This document shows positions 51,876-62,339 of a stretch of DNA of 64,000 nucleotides, one piece after another. The DNA is from Orientallactaga sibirica (lineage: Eukaryota; Chordata; Mammalia; Rodentia; Dipodidae), in NCBI GenBank assembly GCA_036365145.1, contig JAEOAD010000029.1:22057001-22121000 (forward strand), read 5' to 3'. The position numbers were made by a program, and so were the translations under genes. How positions within the stretch are numbered: position 1 is the first letter of the stretch; each line of letters opens with the position of its first letter. The notes under the pieces are model-generated. The model ran no database searches and was not told the origin of the DNA. It worked only from the letters and a program-made list of their open reading frames with translations.

Positions 51876-52545
51876 ATGTTATGTTTGCTTATGTGTCTGT
51901 GGGAGCACATGTGTGCAGATGCATGTGCACGTCTGCATGTGGAAGTTACTATCAGGCATCTACCTCAGTCTTGCTTCACATTATTTATTGAGATGAGGTG
52001 TTGTAGTTACCTTCATGGTTTGGGAAAAACCGCTTGTCTAGAGGCAGTGGTGGGCAGAGAGGGTTTATTTTAGCCTATAGTCTTCAGAAAAAGCTTTACC
52101 ATGGCAGTAGCAGGGAAAAGATGGTACAACAGAGGATGGGCATTATATCTCGCCATAGCAGTTGGCAGAGCACAGCAAAAATAATCTGGATTCTTGCTAG
52201 TGGGAACTGGCTATAACATCCCAAAGCAGTGCACTTCTTCCAGTGTAGTCCAGCCCCCAAATTTCTACCGGTTGTGGACCAAACATTCAAAGCACATGAA
52301 TCTATGGGGGACAGCTGATTTAAAGCATCACAGAGGGGTTTTCACTTGAACATAGAACTTGACCCTTAGCCTAGTCTAGCTAGCCAACTTGCCCTGGGGA
52401 TCTTCTTGTCTTTGCCTCATATGTGACGGGATTATAGGTATATGCCATGTGCCTGACATTTACATAGATGCTGGGGATCAGAACTCAGGTCCTCATGCTT
52501 GTGTGCCAAGTGCTTTACCAACTGAGCTACCTCCCAAGCCCACCA
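51874..52545 (-). repeat. B4-like SINE split by a solo LTR
   Basis: The left part (51874-51998) is the TG-rich tail side ('gtctgcatgtggaagttact'). The right part (52333-52545) has 'gtgacgggattataggtata', 'gatgctggggatcagaactc' and 'tttaccaactgagctacctc'. Together they form a complete reversed B4. Confidence 0.8.
51999..52332 (-). mobile_element. 334-bp MaLR-type solo LTR (TGTTGYAG family)
   Basis: It runs from 'tgttgtagttaccttcatgg' to 'aagcatcaca' (TG...CA). 'gagg' flanks it on both sides (51995-51998, 52333-52336). The reversed polyadenylation block is 'gggtttattttagcctatag'. Its position inside a B4 fixes the boundaries well. Confidence 0.8.
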
Positions 52546-52870
52546 TGCAGAATTTTAATGTGATAATTGCAATATCAATTGATAAGTGTGAAGGGAATAC
52601 TGGATATAGTGCTACTAAATCCCAAAGGTCCAGTGAGTCATTCTTGTTAAAAAGTGCTCAGTTGAAACAATCCTTTCTCCTAATGTTTGATGAACTGCTG
52701 TCCTATTTCTTCTCCTGACTTATGAGGGTCCTAGACACGGAGGGTTGCCTTGTAAAATGTGAGATCAGTGAAGGTATCGTATAGCTCAGACATTCTACCT
52801 TATTACAATGCCACATAGTTTATTCACACCATCACTACCTTTTTTGTTATTTTCATATTGCTTATAAGTA
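52546..52870. other. unannotated unique sequence
   Basis: Nothing recognised. Confidence 0.4.
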
Positions 52871-53050
52871 TCTATTTTTCTTTTTTTTCTTTCTTTCTTT
52901 TTTTTTTTTTTTTTAGGTAGGGTGTTGCACTAACCCAGGCTGACCTGGAATTCACTATGTAGTCTCAGGGTGGCCTCAAACTCATGGTGATCCTCCTACC
53001 TCTGCCTCCCGGGTGCTGGGATTAAAGGTGTGTGCCATCATGCCCGGCTA
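52871..53050 (-). repeat. B1-type SINE, array copy 1
   Basis: T-rich tail, 'ttaggtagggtgttgcacta', 'ttcactatgtagtctcaggg' and 'ccatcatgcccggct'. Confidence 0.94.
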
Positions 53051-53059
53051 AATATATAT

Positions 53060-53219
53060 ATTTTTTAACTTTTTGGTTTTTAGAGGTAGGGTCTCACTCT
53101 AGCACAGGCTGTCCTGGTATTCACTATGTAATCTCAAGCTGGCCTCAACCTCATGGTGCACCTCCTACCTCTACCTCCCAAGTGCTGTGATTAAAGGCCT
53201 GTGCCATCATGCCCAGCTA
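53060..53219 (-). repeat. B1-type SINE, array copy 2
   Basis: 'tagaggtagggtctcactct', the variant 'agcacaggctgtcctggtat', 'cccaagtgctgtgattaaag' and 'ccatcatgcccagct'. It shares flank and the 'agcacagg' variant with copy 3. Confidence 0.92.
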
Positions 53220-53227
53220 AATATCTA

Positions 53228-53362
53228 TTTTTTAAACTATTTGGTTTTATTTGGAGGTAGGGTATCTCTCTAGCACAGGCTAGCCTGGAACTCACAACAA
53301 TCCTCTTACCTCTACTTCCCAAGTGCTGTCATAAAAAAGGCATGTGCTACCATGCTCAGCCT
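53228..53362 (-). repeat. B1-type SINE, array copy 3, shortened
   Basis: 'tggaggtagggtatctctct', 'agcacaggctagcctggaac', 'cacaacaatcctcttacctc' and 'gctaccatgctcagcc'. About 25 bp between the two halves are missing. Confidence 0.9.
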
Positions 53363-53363
53363 A

Positions 53364-53486
53364 TTTTTTTAAAGCGTTTGTTATTGTTGTTGTTTTGGTT
53401 TTTCAAGGTAGGGTCTCACTCTAGCCCAGGCTGAACTGGAATTCACTAGTCTTGAATTCACAGCAATCCTCCTACCTCTGCCTCTG
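53364..53486 (-). repeat. B1-type SINE, array copy 4, truncated
   Basis: 'tcaaggtagggtctcactct', 'gctgaactggaattcactag' and 'caatcctcctacctctgcct'. The 5' end of the element (right side here) is absent. Confidence 0.9.
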
Positions 53487-53589
53487 TAAATATAGACAAT
53501 ATGCCATGTTCATAATCCCCTCCCACCACTACCCAGTTTTCCTCTCCCAAATAGACTCTCTTCTGTGTTGATGCCTGCAGGTCCTCACC

Positions 53590-54240
53590 ATTCCCAGGGG
53601 TCATTAGCCACTCACGTCCTAGGTGCGGGAGGAGTTATGGGGAAGCAGGGTCTTGGAGCAGGTGAGTGCAATGGGCTATGAACCACCTGGGAGGCTGTCT
53701 GATGGACAGCATGCTCTCATTTATTCAAAAGGGAGTGGGTTTATAAACACTTGAGAAAGGTTGAGAAGGCACATACAGACTACATGGAAATTGGATACAT
53801 AGTTTATGGGTTGCTATCTAATTGGTTGAAAGGCAGAAGTGCAAGGGAGATAGAGGCGAGAAAAGCTACCTGACTTCAGAGTTGTGAGGAAGGAGCTGTA
53901 AGGGAGATAACAGAAGTGGCAGGAAAAACTATGTGACTTCAGCCACATAAGGGTCTCTTGGGCAGCTAGCCACAAGGTCAGGAACTGTGGGGGGGCAGAG
54001 CCTGCCTATGGAATGGTCAGATGCTTTTGGGGATCAACGGGGAGGGCCTTGCCAGCTCTGCCCACTCTGGGCAATGACAGGGCACACTAAACCTTGCCCA
54101 AGGGCAGGGAGGGCCAGTCACCGTTTCCAGGGTGGGTTCCTGATGATAAGGCCAGCTGCAACCCCCACAGCTCAAGGTCCCCAGCCATGTCCAACAGCCC
54201 AGGCCAGCTTCCTCATAGTCTCAGCCCATTTTTAGCAATG
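53590..54240 (-). mobile_element. possible ERV LTR (reverse)
   Basis: 'catgctctcatttattcaaa' contains a reversed AATAAA (on the - strand, at about 53722). A 'tttataaacac' lies nearby, and 'cacgtcctaggtgcgggagg' is U5-like. The region is more GC-rich than its surroundings (54000-54210 is C/G-rich). No firm termini or target duplication. Confidence 0.4.
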
Positions 54241-54560
54241 CCCAACGGATGTCAATACTTTTTCCCTCCTATTATACAGGTCTTGTGTAGGTAGTGTCAG
54301 CCACTGTGAGGTTATGAATATCAAGGTCACTTTGTGTCTGGAAGACACTCCTCTGCTTCCTTTGGTTCTTAAATTCTTTCCACCACCACTTCTGCTGTAG
54401 TCCCTGAGCCTTGGAGGGTGGGATAGAGATGTCTCCGTGCTGAACACTTCTCTGTCACTTCTTCACAGCAGTATGGACGCCATCACTATGATTGCTTCTG
54501 TTGGGTCAGCTTCTTCATGTGCTACTGACAAGATAAGCTCTAAAGTGGAATACAGTGCAT
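54240..54560 (-). mobile_element. possible L1 3'UTR-like fragment
   Basis: 'ggaagacactcctctgcttc', 'gctgtagtccctgagccttg' and 'gagggtgggatagagatgtc' resemble a reversed rodent L1 untranslated block I have seen in other loci. Assignment is tentative. Confidence 0.35.
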
Positions 54561-54926
54561 AAGCTGAACACTATAATAGAAGTTGCAGTGAGAAAGAATC
54601 ATATGGATCAGTCAGATCAGTCCTTAGCTTCTGACCTCCCTTCTCCCTTGTAGATGACAGAAGCCACTGGCCAGTTCTGCCACTTTTGTGTCCAGGCCTA
54701 CATGCTTATAGTACAGGAGCTGAAATTCCAACAGTGTCTCTTTTACTCTAGAAATCAAATGTTGGAGACTTCTCACTTTAGTCTGAAAAGGTCACCAGCC
54801 TCTTTTGGAAATATCTTGCCTCAATGTTTGCATCTTTTGCCCCCGTCTCTAATTTAAAATAAGATTTATATTACCATGGTGGCTATGTGTAGGATTTTTG
54901 TTATTTATATTCTCATTTTTCTTTAG
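54561..54926. other. unannotated unique sequence
   Basis: Nothing recognised. Confidence 0.4.
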
Positions 54927-54933
54927 TGCCCAC

Positions 54934-55294
54934 TGTTTTAGTTACTTTTCTTAAAATCTATGACAAAAGCAACTTATGGGAGGAAAGTTTTATTTGGCTT
55001 GTCATTTGAAAGGGCATAGCTATTGTGGAGGGGGAAGGCATTGCATCAAGAGAAGGAGGCAGTGGGTCACATCCATAGTCAGGAAGCCGAGGGGAATGAA
55101 AGATGGTGTTTGTTTTGCTTTCTCCTTTTCATTCAGCCCAGGATCCCAGCACATGGAGTAGTCCCACCCACAGTTAGGTGGATTTTCCCATCTCTATTGA
55201 CCCAGTTGAGAAATACCCTCACAGACATAACCAGGGGTTTGTGTTTTCTCCCAGGTGATTCTAGATCCTGACAAGGTAACAGTATCAACCATCA
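54934..55294 (-). mobile_element. MaLR-type solo LTR with 7-bp flanking repeat
   Basis: From 'tgttttagttacttttctta' to 'tatcaaccatca', with 'tgcccac' on both sides (54927-54933, 55295-55301). 'aagttttatttggcttgtca' is the reversed polyadenylation region. 'gtcccacccacagttaggtg' and 'ccaggtgattctagatcctg' match rodent MT/ORR-type LTR blocks. Confidence 0.75.
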
Positions 55295-55301
55295 TGCCCA
55301 C

Positions 55302-57050
55302 AAACCCTAGACTTCCTGCACAGATGTCATTGGGACAGGCTTTAATCTCAGGGACTGAGCTTGGTCTGTCTGCACATCCCCCACAGGCTAGCAGAACACA
55401 GTGTCTCTTGTACCTGTGCAATTAGTTTTGGATGTTTGGTGGGTTGAATAGAATAGCATGAGGAATGGGATGCAGCAAGGTTACTGTTAGCTTATATTTA
55501 AAAGTATGTGCACATTAAAGGTGTTCTTTTGTGTTCTAACCTAAAAAAGTATTCTTTTTTTTTTTCATTTCTTGATACTGGTAAAAGTTATTTTACTTGT
55601 CTGCAGTCAGGAGTTGCAGGAAGGAGTTAGATGTTTCATACTTCTGTGATTCCAGCCTTTGTAGTACTTGTCAGTTCAGTTCACTTCATTTCTGTGTGTG
55701 TATGGATATTCTGTGTCTCCATACACTTGTGTCTCTTTCTTCATGGCTCTTGCATTCATAGTAGGCATTATTTCTGTAAAACCAAAGACAGGGGGAAGAG
55801 ATTATCTCATAAACCAAGTCACTAGCAATCTAGAAAATGATGGCTCTTGCTAGAACACTAACTTGGTCCTAATCCATGGGAGGTTTCAGACTCCAGAACA
55901 TATACTGGAAAGGATATTATAGTTATCATGAATGAGCATGCTTGCCAAAGCAGTTTCTAAAAATTCTTTATTCATTAATGAATTTTGAAGGTGAGCAGAT
56001 GTTTCCATCTGCTCATTTTGGTTCATGGCTTATTCAGCAATTGGTATTGAAGCCTGTGTATTTCTATGTAATGTATATTGTACACATTAGGAAAAGAGAG
56101 AAAGTTATAATAAAAGCATCAGATCCCTTGTACCAAATAGTGTGCCTGGAGCCCGTGGTGACTTCAGCATTATCTGAATGTGGATGGCATTACATCTGTT
56201 GTGTCTGAAAAGTGCTAGGCAATGGTGCTAATTTATAATGCAAGAGGAGGGAGGTGAAGACAGACAGGGTGATGAAAAATAGTACACAGTAGGAGAGAGT
56301 CAACTAAACGGTAATTTGTTAAGTTTTATTCACACCATGTAGCCAAGTGCTGTCACAGGTTTCTGCTTTGCTTTATAAATCAACTACATGTGTTGCTCAT
56401 CTAAACTTCACGTGGAAACAGAGGACAGCTCTAAATAGACCTCTTCTTTTTTATAGAAAACATCTTTCCTATTTCTAAGGCTTATGTGGTACAGAACAGG
56501 CACTTTGGTAGAATGCAGGAAGGCCTCTGGCTGTCTCTGTACTTCACAAGGCAGAGAGCAGGAAGGCAGACGACAGGAAAGCCAAGGGAAGCAAGAAGAG
56601 ACAGAATCCTCAGCAAGAGTGAAGGAAAAGAGGGGCAGATGGTGGAACCACACGAGAACGATGCTGATAGCAATCACAGATGCCTCGCAGTTTTTAATAC
56701 CTTGAGGGCTTAAATCTCTGCGACATTTAAGCAACTAACTATTGCCTTTTCCTTGCTCTCATTTAAACTCTTTTTGCCTGTACCCTACTACCAACATGGA
56801 TTTTAATATCACTAAGTTTTCATTACTACTGTATAGCATATGATTAACTCCAGTAGGTTGGGAAGATTACATTCCTAAGATAACAAAACAACAAAAGTTT
56901 AGATGATGCCTGGCCATTGCCTTCAGGATAGAGAATCTATATCTTATTATAGAATTCATGAACAAGTATAAACTTGGTCTCCTTAAGGACCATTTTTAGG
57001 ACTTCTGTATGTTCAGGCACCTGAGGTTAAATGGTATTCTATTTGCCTAC
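55302..57050. other. unannotated unique sequence
   Basis: About 1.7 kb without a recognised repeat. Frames of 60-108 codons overlap on both strands at 56408-56734 and carry no domain signal. Slight purine strand bias at 56500-56650. Confidence 0.4.
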
Positions 57051-57051
57051 A

Positions 57052-57170
57052 ATCTATGTAAATCCTCCTACATGCTCTAGCTCATCTCTGTATCACTGAT
57101 AACATCCAATGCAATGTAAATAATATATAAATAGTTATTACACTATAGTATGTTTAGAGAATCATGACAC
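57052..57170 (+). mobile_element. Tigger-like DNA transposon fragment
   Basis: 'aatcctcctacatgctctag', 'ctcatctctgtatcactgat', 'ccaatgcaatgtaaataata' and 'agtatgtttagagaatcatg' follow the Tigger order (catcctcccgtatact; catctctagattactt; ctaatacaatgtaaatg; attgtttagggaataatgac). It continues past the part preserved at 2742-3056. Confidence 0.65.
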
Positions 57171-57225
57171 CTAAAAAAATCTGCCCATTTTTCATACAAA
57201 CACAGTTTTAAAATATATTTGTAGA

Positions 57226-57507
57226 GTTGGGGAGATGGCTCAGTGATTAAACATACCCATGAAAGTCTGGCACAAGGTGGTACATTTATCTGTGATCCAA
57301 ACACACTTACATGAAAAGTGGAGTCAGGGGAATTCCTAAATTCAAGTGCTAGCTAGTCAGTGGAAAACAAAGTAAAACAACAACAACAAAACAGTAAGAC
57401 AACCTGTCTCAATGTGGAAGGATAGAATCAACACCATGAGGTTGTCTTCTCACATCAACATGCACTCAGTGGTGTATGCATCCATACACACCTAAATAAT
57501 ACTAAAA
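57226..57507 (+). repeat. B4-like SINE, diverged
   Basis: 'ttggggagatggctcagtga', 'aaagtctggcacaaggtggt', 'aagacaacctgtctcaatgt' and 'cacatcaacatgcactcag', ending 'cctaaataat'. Confidence 0.65.
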
Positions 57508-57681
57508 GTAATGATATATCTCAGTTGAATTCATGTATATGATCCCAAAGCTGTGATGGGCTGGTTGTCCCTACAAAATCTTGGAGAGATCCCCTGCTTA
57601 CTTGTGCCCTCTGCTTTCTTTATGGCTTCTCTTGAAAGACCAAATTTTGGAAGTAGTTCTCTTATTTTAAAGCCTGTGTGA

Positions 57682-57884
57682 GGGCTGGAGGGATGTCCTA
57701 GTGGTTAAGGCATTTGCCTGCAAAGCCAAAGGACTCAGGTTCGATTCCCCAGGACCACGTTAGCCAGATTCACAAGGGGGCACACACGTCTGGAGTTCAT
57801 TTGCAGTGGCTGGAGGCCCTGGTGCACCCATTCTCTCCCTGCTTCTTTCTCTGTCAAATAAATAAATAAATAAAATATAAAATA
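57682..57884 (+). repeat. DIP-type SINE, short subtype, 15-bp target duplication
   Basis: 'gggctggagggatgtcctag', 'caggttcgattccccaggac', 'tctggagttcatttgcagtg', (AAAT)n. Flanked by 'ttaaagcctgtgtga' (57667-57681) and 'ttaaagcctctgtga' (57885-57899). Confidence 0.96.
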
Positions 57885-57899
57885 TTAAAGCCTCTGTGA

Positions 57900-58205
57900 A
57901 TATTTTAAGTCATTTCTTAAGACTGACTTTGATAGAATATTTTGATGTGAAGATCTTGAAAGAAAGAAAATTTATGAAATAAAGTTCAATTTGGAGTGTG
58001 TACTTAAAAAATGAAACTTTATAGAAGAGCAGAAGAAAGGATTTTGAATATTTTGCCATAAAGAAAAGATAAATGCTTGATTATATAGAATTATTCAGCC
58101 TGATTTGACCATTACACAATGTATTAAATTATCACATAGTATTCCACTAATATGCATAATTTTATGCTTATGTTTTCTATATTAGTTATATGGAAAAAGA
58201 TCTGT
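57900..58205. other. AT-rich unique sequence
   Basis: Nothing recognised. Confidence 0.4.
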
Positions 58206-58206
58206 G

Positions 58207-58327
58207 CACCCAGGTGCAGTGGTGACACATGTCAATGATCCCATTACTCCAGACAATAAGGCATGAGGACAAGTTCAAGGCCAACCTGGGATACATAGCC
58301 AGACTCTGTTACAAAACAACTACAATA
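58207..58327 (+). repeat. old B1-like SINE
   Basis: 'acccaggtgcagtggtgaca', 'gaggacaagttcaaggccaa' and 'cctgggatacatagccagac'. Strongly diverged. Confidence 0.65.
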
Positions 58328-58387
58328 AATCTCACTGCTAAACAGTATTTTAAGACTTATTTGTCCCTGGCCACTTTCACCCAGCAG

Positions 58388-58765
58388 CAGTGTTAGTTTC
58401 CTAATGTTACTATAACCACAGACATAGTAGCTGAAAACATTACAAATTTATCTTACAGATCTGGAGGTGAGAAGTCAAGCATAGCCCTACTGGGCTAAGA
58501 TAAGGTTGTTATGGGGCTGCAATTAGTTCTTGCAATCTCTAGGAGACAACCTGTATCCCTTTGTCTTGTCTACTCTTCAGAGGTACCTTTCAGGAGCAAG
58601 GAAAGTCCTTTACATGCTTCCATTTCTTTTGTTCTCTGCTGCTAAGAAAGTTTCTCCTTTGTGATTTAGCTGGAGCCTGCCTGTATAAAACAAGCAATGT
58701 ACCTATCTCAAAATCCTTACCTGCATTGCATATGCAGAGTTCTTTTCACTATGTGAAGTAACAGG
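58388..58765 (-). mobile_element. MLT1-like LTR fragment (reverse)
   Basis: 'agtttcctaatgttactata', 'accacagacatagtagctga', 'ttatcttacagatctggagg' and 'tgagaagtcaagcatagccc' match the reversed LTR (gctgctgtaacaaagtacc...aatttattctctcacagttctggaggctagaagtc). The distal part is unclear. Confidence 0.6.
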
Positions 58766-59506
58766 TCTCTCCAGGGATTTGGCTCTGGACCTCCTTGGGC
58801 AGCACTTACCTTAGGCTCTCACTATAGCAAACTTTCTGCTCTCATGTGTCCTGCACTGAAGATCGCCTTACTAAACTGCATCAATTCACAGCTCAATCAA
58901 GTCCAGTCATTTATTTCTGCCAAGCAAGACTACATACAGCTTCTCTTCTGAGTTCTGTTAGAGTTAGTGGCCTGGCCAGCCTTCCTTCCAAATGCTAGCT
59001 GAGCTACATAGAGGGGAAATGTGAGTTCTATCTTTGATTCCTTCCTGGTACTTGGCAAAATTTGTACTCTCCTACCTTTCAGATCCACATAGACTTCTCG
59101 GATTTTGTCAGCCATCAAGACTTGCCCTCCACAAGCAGAGCTTTGAGTCAAAAAGGCAAATTGCTGGCATTCACCATAGAATGAGGGGCCCTTAGTGGAG
59201 TGGGAGCAGGGAGGAGGGAAATGATGGTACCAACACATGATGTATCCATACAAAGTTTCTACTAAATAAATTGAAAAAAGCAAAGAACAAGAGCAAATTT
59301 TCTAAGCCTTTTACTTCCATATGGGACCAAACGGGTTTAGGCAAGGAAAATAAATTAGTAAAGAATATGTTGAACCTAGAGTTACAAACTTCCAGGCCTA
59401 TGCAGTTTAGCTCCACCTGAAAATACCAGACTGAGAGAATTAGGTGTAGAAAGAGGCATGGACAACCTATTTGCATGACTAGAAATGGAGGTTGCTGTAA
59501 CCCACT
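58766..59506. other. unannotated unique sequence
   Basis: No repeat recognised. Reverse-strand frames of 117 and 138 codons (58930-59283, 59192-59608) were read. The second runs into a B1 and neither has a domain. Confidence 0.4.
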
Positions 59507-59523
59507 TAAAGTGCACCAGGCTA

Positions 59524-59685
59524 GCTGGGTGTGGTGGCACACGCCTTTAATCCCAGTGCTCGGGGAGGGGAGGCAGAGGTAGGAGGATCGACATGAGTTC
59601 AAGGCCACACTGAGAATACAGAGTGAATTCCAGGTCAGCCTAGGCTAGAGTAAGACCCTACCTCGAAAAACAAAGAAAATGTAGA
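59524..59685 (+). repeat. B1-type SINE with 17-bp target duplication
   Basis: 'gctgggtgtggtggcacacg', 'gaattccaggtcagcctagg' and 'taagaccctacctcgaaaaa'. The perfect repeat 'taaagtgcaccaggcta' flanks it (59507-59523, 59686-59702). It contains a small 'ggggagggg' expansion. Confidence 0.97.
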
Positions 59686-59702
59686 TAAAGTGCACCAGGC
59701 TA

Positions 59703-60636
59703 TTCTTGTGTGTTTACTTCAAGATCCTGTAAGTGCATTGGCCTGGAAGCTTCTGTTGGTGACTCATTATCTTTCATAGTCAGATTACGCTATCCAAAGG
59801 GTTAAATAACATATCCTAGCCTACTTTGCCAGCACATAAGCACGACTTTGCTTTCCTTGTCTAAGGAAATTCACATGTGGTCATTATTTTTTGAAAAAAC
59901 AGATCCATAAAAGAGAAGCACAGGAGAGATGCAACTAGTTTAAGAAAAAAAGTAAACATTGGGAGGATTTTATTCACATGTTCTATCGATGTTCTAATAA
60001 ATCCCAGCACAAATTACATCCTCTCTACCTTATTGACTTGGTTTCTAGATTTGCAGTGCCTCATTTACCCTGCAGGCATTTATTCAGTTTTTATTGTGTG
60101 TTGGAATTGGGCCCAAGGACAGGTGAGGCATGATTTCTGTATGTCCTATTAAGAGACCCCGTTAAATTTGGATGAAGAAGTGAGTCTCCCAAATTCAACT
60201 TCAACCTCAGTTGACCTCCTTCTACCCTCCCTTACCTTTTTCTTGACTGGTTTCAGATGGGAAAACAAGGAGGACAAGTTTACTCTGAGTAACAGCCATG
60301 TTCTACTGATTCATCCTAGATTTGAGTGAGACACCATGTGCAGCTCAGAGAAACTTAGATATGAAGAGTAACAAAAACATATTTTGAGAAGTAAAGATGT
60401 TTTATTGAAATGTCTGTCTGGGGAGGAGGACTTATGATGTGTATATTTCAACATTTCAATGCAGAATAGAAATGAGACAGATACACTGATTGGGATATTT
60501 CAGCTGCAATTAGTTCAGAGTTTGCTTTACGGAAAGTGTGGATCAATATAAGCAGACATGGATATCTCTCACTTCTCTCAGGCTAAACACAAAGTCAAAG
60601 CAGGAGAGAAAGCTGGTTCACTGTTTACTCAGGACC
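59703..60636. other. unannotated unique sequence
   Basis: A faint L2/MIR3-like block near 60065 ('gcatttattcagtttttatt'). Otherwise nothing recognised. Confidence 0.4.
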
Positions 60637-60638
60637 CC

Positions 60639-60715
60639 TTCTAGGGGGGTAAAATTCACCAGTAAAGCATTTACTTAGTATGCGCAGGGTGCTGGGTTCA
60701 ATCCCCAATTCTGAA
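60639..60715 (+). repeat. ID-like SINE
   Basis: 'accagtaaagcatttactta', 'gtatgcgcagggtgctgggt' and 'tcaatccccaattc' follow the tRNA-Ala-like ID body with a recognisable B box. The 3' end is GA-rich. Confidence 0.75.
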
Positions 60716-61203
60716 GAGAGAGGGAGGAAGGGACAGAGACAGATAACTAACTCAGAATATTAGAACCCACTGAAAGGCCTATCATAATTCAAAATGGCTG
60801 AGAACATGAGATTTATATTTTTTAAAAGGAATTTATCTTTGGGATAGAATCAGAAAATTTTAAGATTTACTTGGGAGTTAATCTGAAATGACTACCTCAT
60901 TTTCACACTGATGAAGAAACCTCATTTTCATATATAAGAATCAGATACTTTAAATGTTAACCAAAGGTCATCTGAATACATTCTGTCAAGATTGAAGTTA
61001 TAAAAGAGAACTCTGTCCTTCTAATTTAAGGTCTTCTACTCCACTACACCCTCACCTTATCCAAGCCATCTTCCTCTTGTCTATAGAAGGGACTGTTAAT
61101 CAATGGTCCAAAATAACTCTAATTTTCCATCTTTCCTCTTTTCCTCTCTTCCCTTTTGTTGTTTATTCCTAGTCTGTCTTGTCAATGAGAACAAATTATT
61201 GTC
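60716..61203. other. unannotated unique sequence
   Basis: Nothing recognised. Pyrimidine-rich at 61120-61165. Confidence 0.4.
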
Positions 61204-61205
61204 TC

Positions 61206-61488
61206 TATCATTCATTCATGTATTTCCTTGAGACAGAGTCTCTTCCTCTACCTACAGCTTCTGCTTTCTGCCAGCAAGCCCCAATTATTCTCAGGCCTCT
61301 GCCCCCTGCAGCATTGGGATTACAGACCTGTGTAGCTATGTCTGGCTTTTTATGTGAATGTTGAGGAATTAAACCTGGGTGTCTTACGCCGTCATATGTA
61401 AGTGGAACTCAGGAGTATCAGGTCTTCTCAGGTGGTTATGCTTAAGTGGAAAATACACTTACCCACCAAGCCATCTCCACTGCCCTGC
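61206..61488 (-). repeat. B4-like SINE (reverse)
   Basis: 'ccttgagacagagtctcttc', 'gcagcattgggattacagac', 'gttgaggaattaaacctggg' and 'cacttacccaccaagccatc'. About 60 extra bases split the head end. Confidence 0.7.
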
Positions 61489-61489
61489 T

Positions 61490-61570
61490 TTGCTTGGTTT
61501 TTATGTAGGTGCTGGTGATCAAACTCAAGTCCTCATATTTACACAGTAGGTGCTCTAGCCATCTCCCACT
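61490..61570 (-). repeat. B4-like SINE head fragment
   Basis: 'tttttatgtaggtgctggtg', 'atcaaactcaagtcctcata' and 'gtgctctagccatctccc' repeat the head end of the preceding element. Confidence 0.6.
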
Positions 61571-61593
61571 CCCCTCTTTGTTTTCTTTTAAAA

Positions 61594-61809
61594 ACTTTTA
61601 AAATTTATCTTTATATATATTTGAGAGACAGGCAGACAGAGAGAGAAAAAAGAGAGAATGGGTGCATCAGGGCCTCTAGCCACTGCAAACTAACTCCAGA
61701 CGCATTTGCTACCCTGTGCATCTGGCTTAGGTGGGCTCTGAGTAATTGAACCTGCGTCTTTAGGCTTCTCAGGCAAGTGTCTTAACCTCTAAGCCATTTT
61801 TCCAGCCCC
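61594..61809 (-). repeat. DIP-type SINE
   Basis: 'ctctagccactgcaaactaa', 'gtgcatctggcttaggtggg', 'tgagtaattgaacctgcgtc' and 'ctctaagccatttttccagc'. Confidence 0.92.
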
Positions 61810-62090
61810 GTCTTAGTTTTAATAGCAAAAATTCACATTAATTAGCAAACTTAATTTTCATCTATATTAACAAATAAGAACTATACATTCACAATTATTT
61901 CTTGTTCCCTTTTCCCGTCACATTCATACTTACACCAAGTTTCTGCTGTGATTCACAACAGCATGATCATAGTCTGAGGGTTAATGAAATCTTAATAGGA
62001 GCCAACAGCCTAGGAGTCTGGGCATTTAGTTCTGGTCTTGGAAACACATTGACAATAAAATAAATCTTTCATTGGGCATTTGTATAAACT
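61810..62090. other. unannotated unique sequence
   Basis: AT-rich. Nothing recognised. Confidence 0.4.
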
Positions 62091-62092
62091 AG

Positions 62093-62268
62093 ACATGTGC
62101 ATATTCTACCTGACCTATGAGGTCAGAATATTTCCCCTGTTCATTTTACAAATGCAAACATTATGTTCCAAAGAGCATAAGTTACCTGTCACACAACTGA
62201 AGTAGATGGGACTGTTGGATTTTCTAACTCCAGACCCCAGGCTTCCATCTGCTCTGTCAGGGATGAAA
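62093..62268 (-). repeat. MIR SINE (reverse)
   Basis: 'cccctgttcattttacaaat', 'gcataagttacctgtcacac' and 'ctaactccagaccccaggct' follow the reversed MIR (ccccattttacagatgag; aagtaacttgcccaaggtcacac; ctgactccagagccc). Confidence 0.7.
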
Positions 62269-62339
62269 GCTTCTTGCACCAGCTTTTATGGGGCTTGAAT
62301 TTCCTCATTAACCCAATAGTAGAGTTGGGTTCTTACTAT

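Noticed and set aside
53590..54240. CpG island or promoter
   Set aside because: Locally GC-rich, but CpG is sparse and an LTR origin explains the composition better.
58930..59608. 117- and 138-codon reverse-strand frames
   Set aside because: The second frame starts inside a B1 and neither shows coding features.
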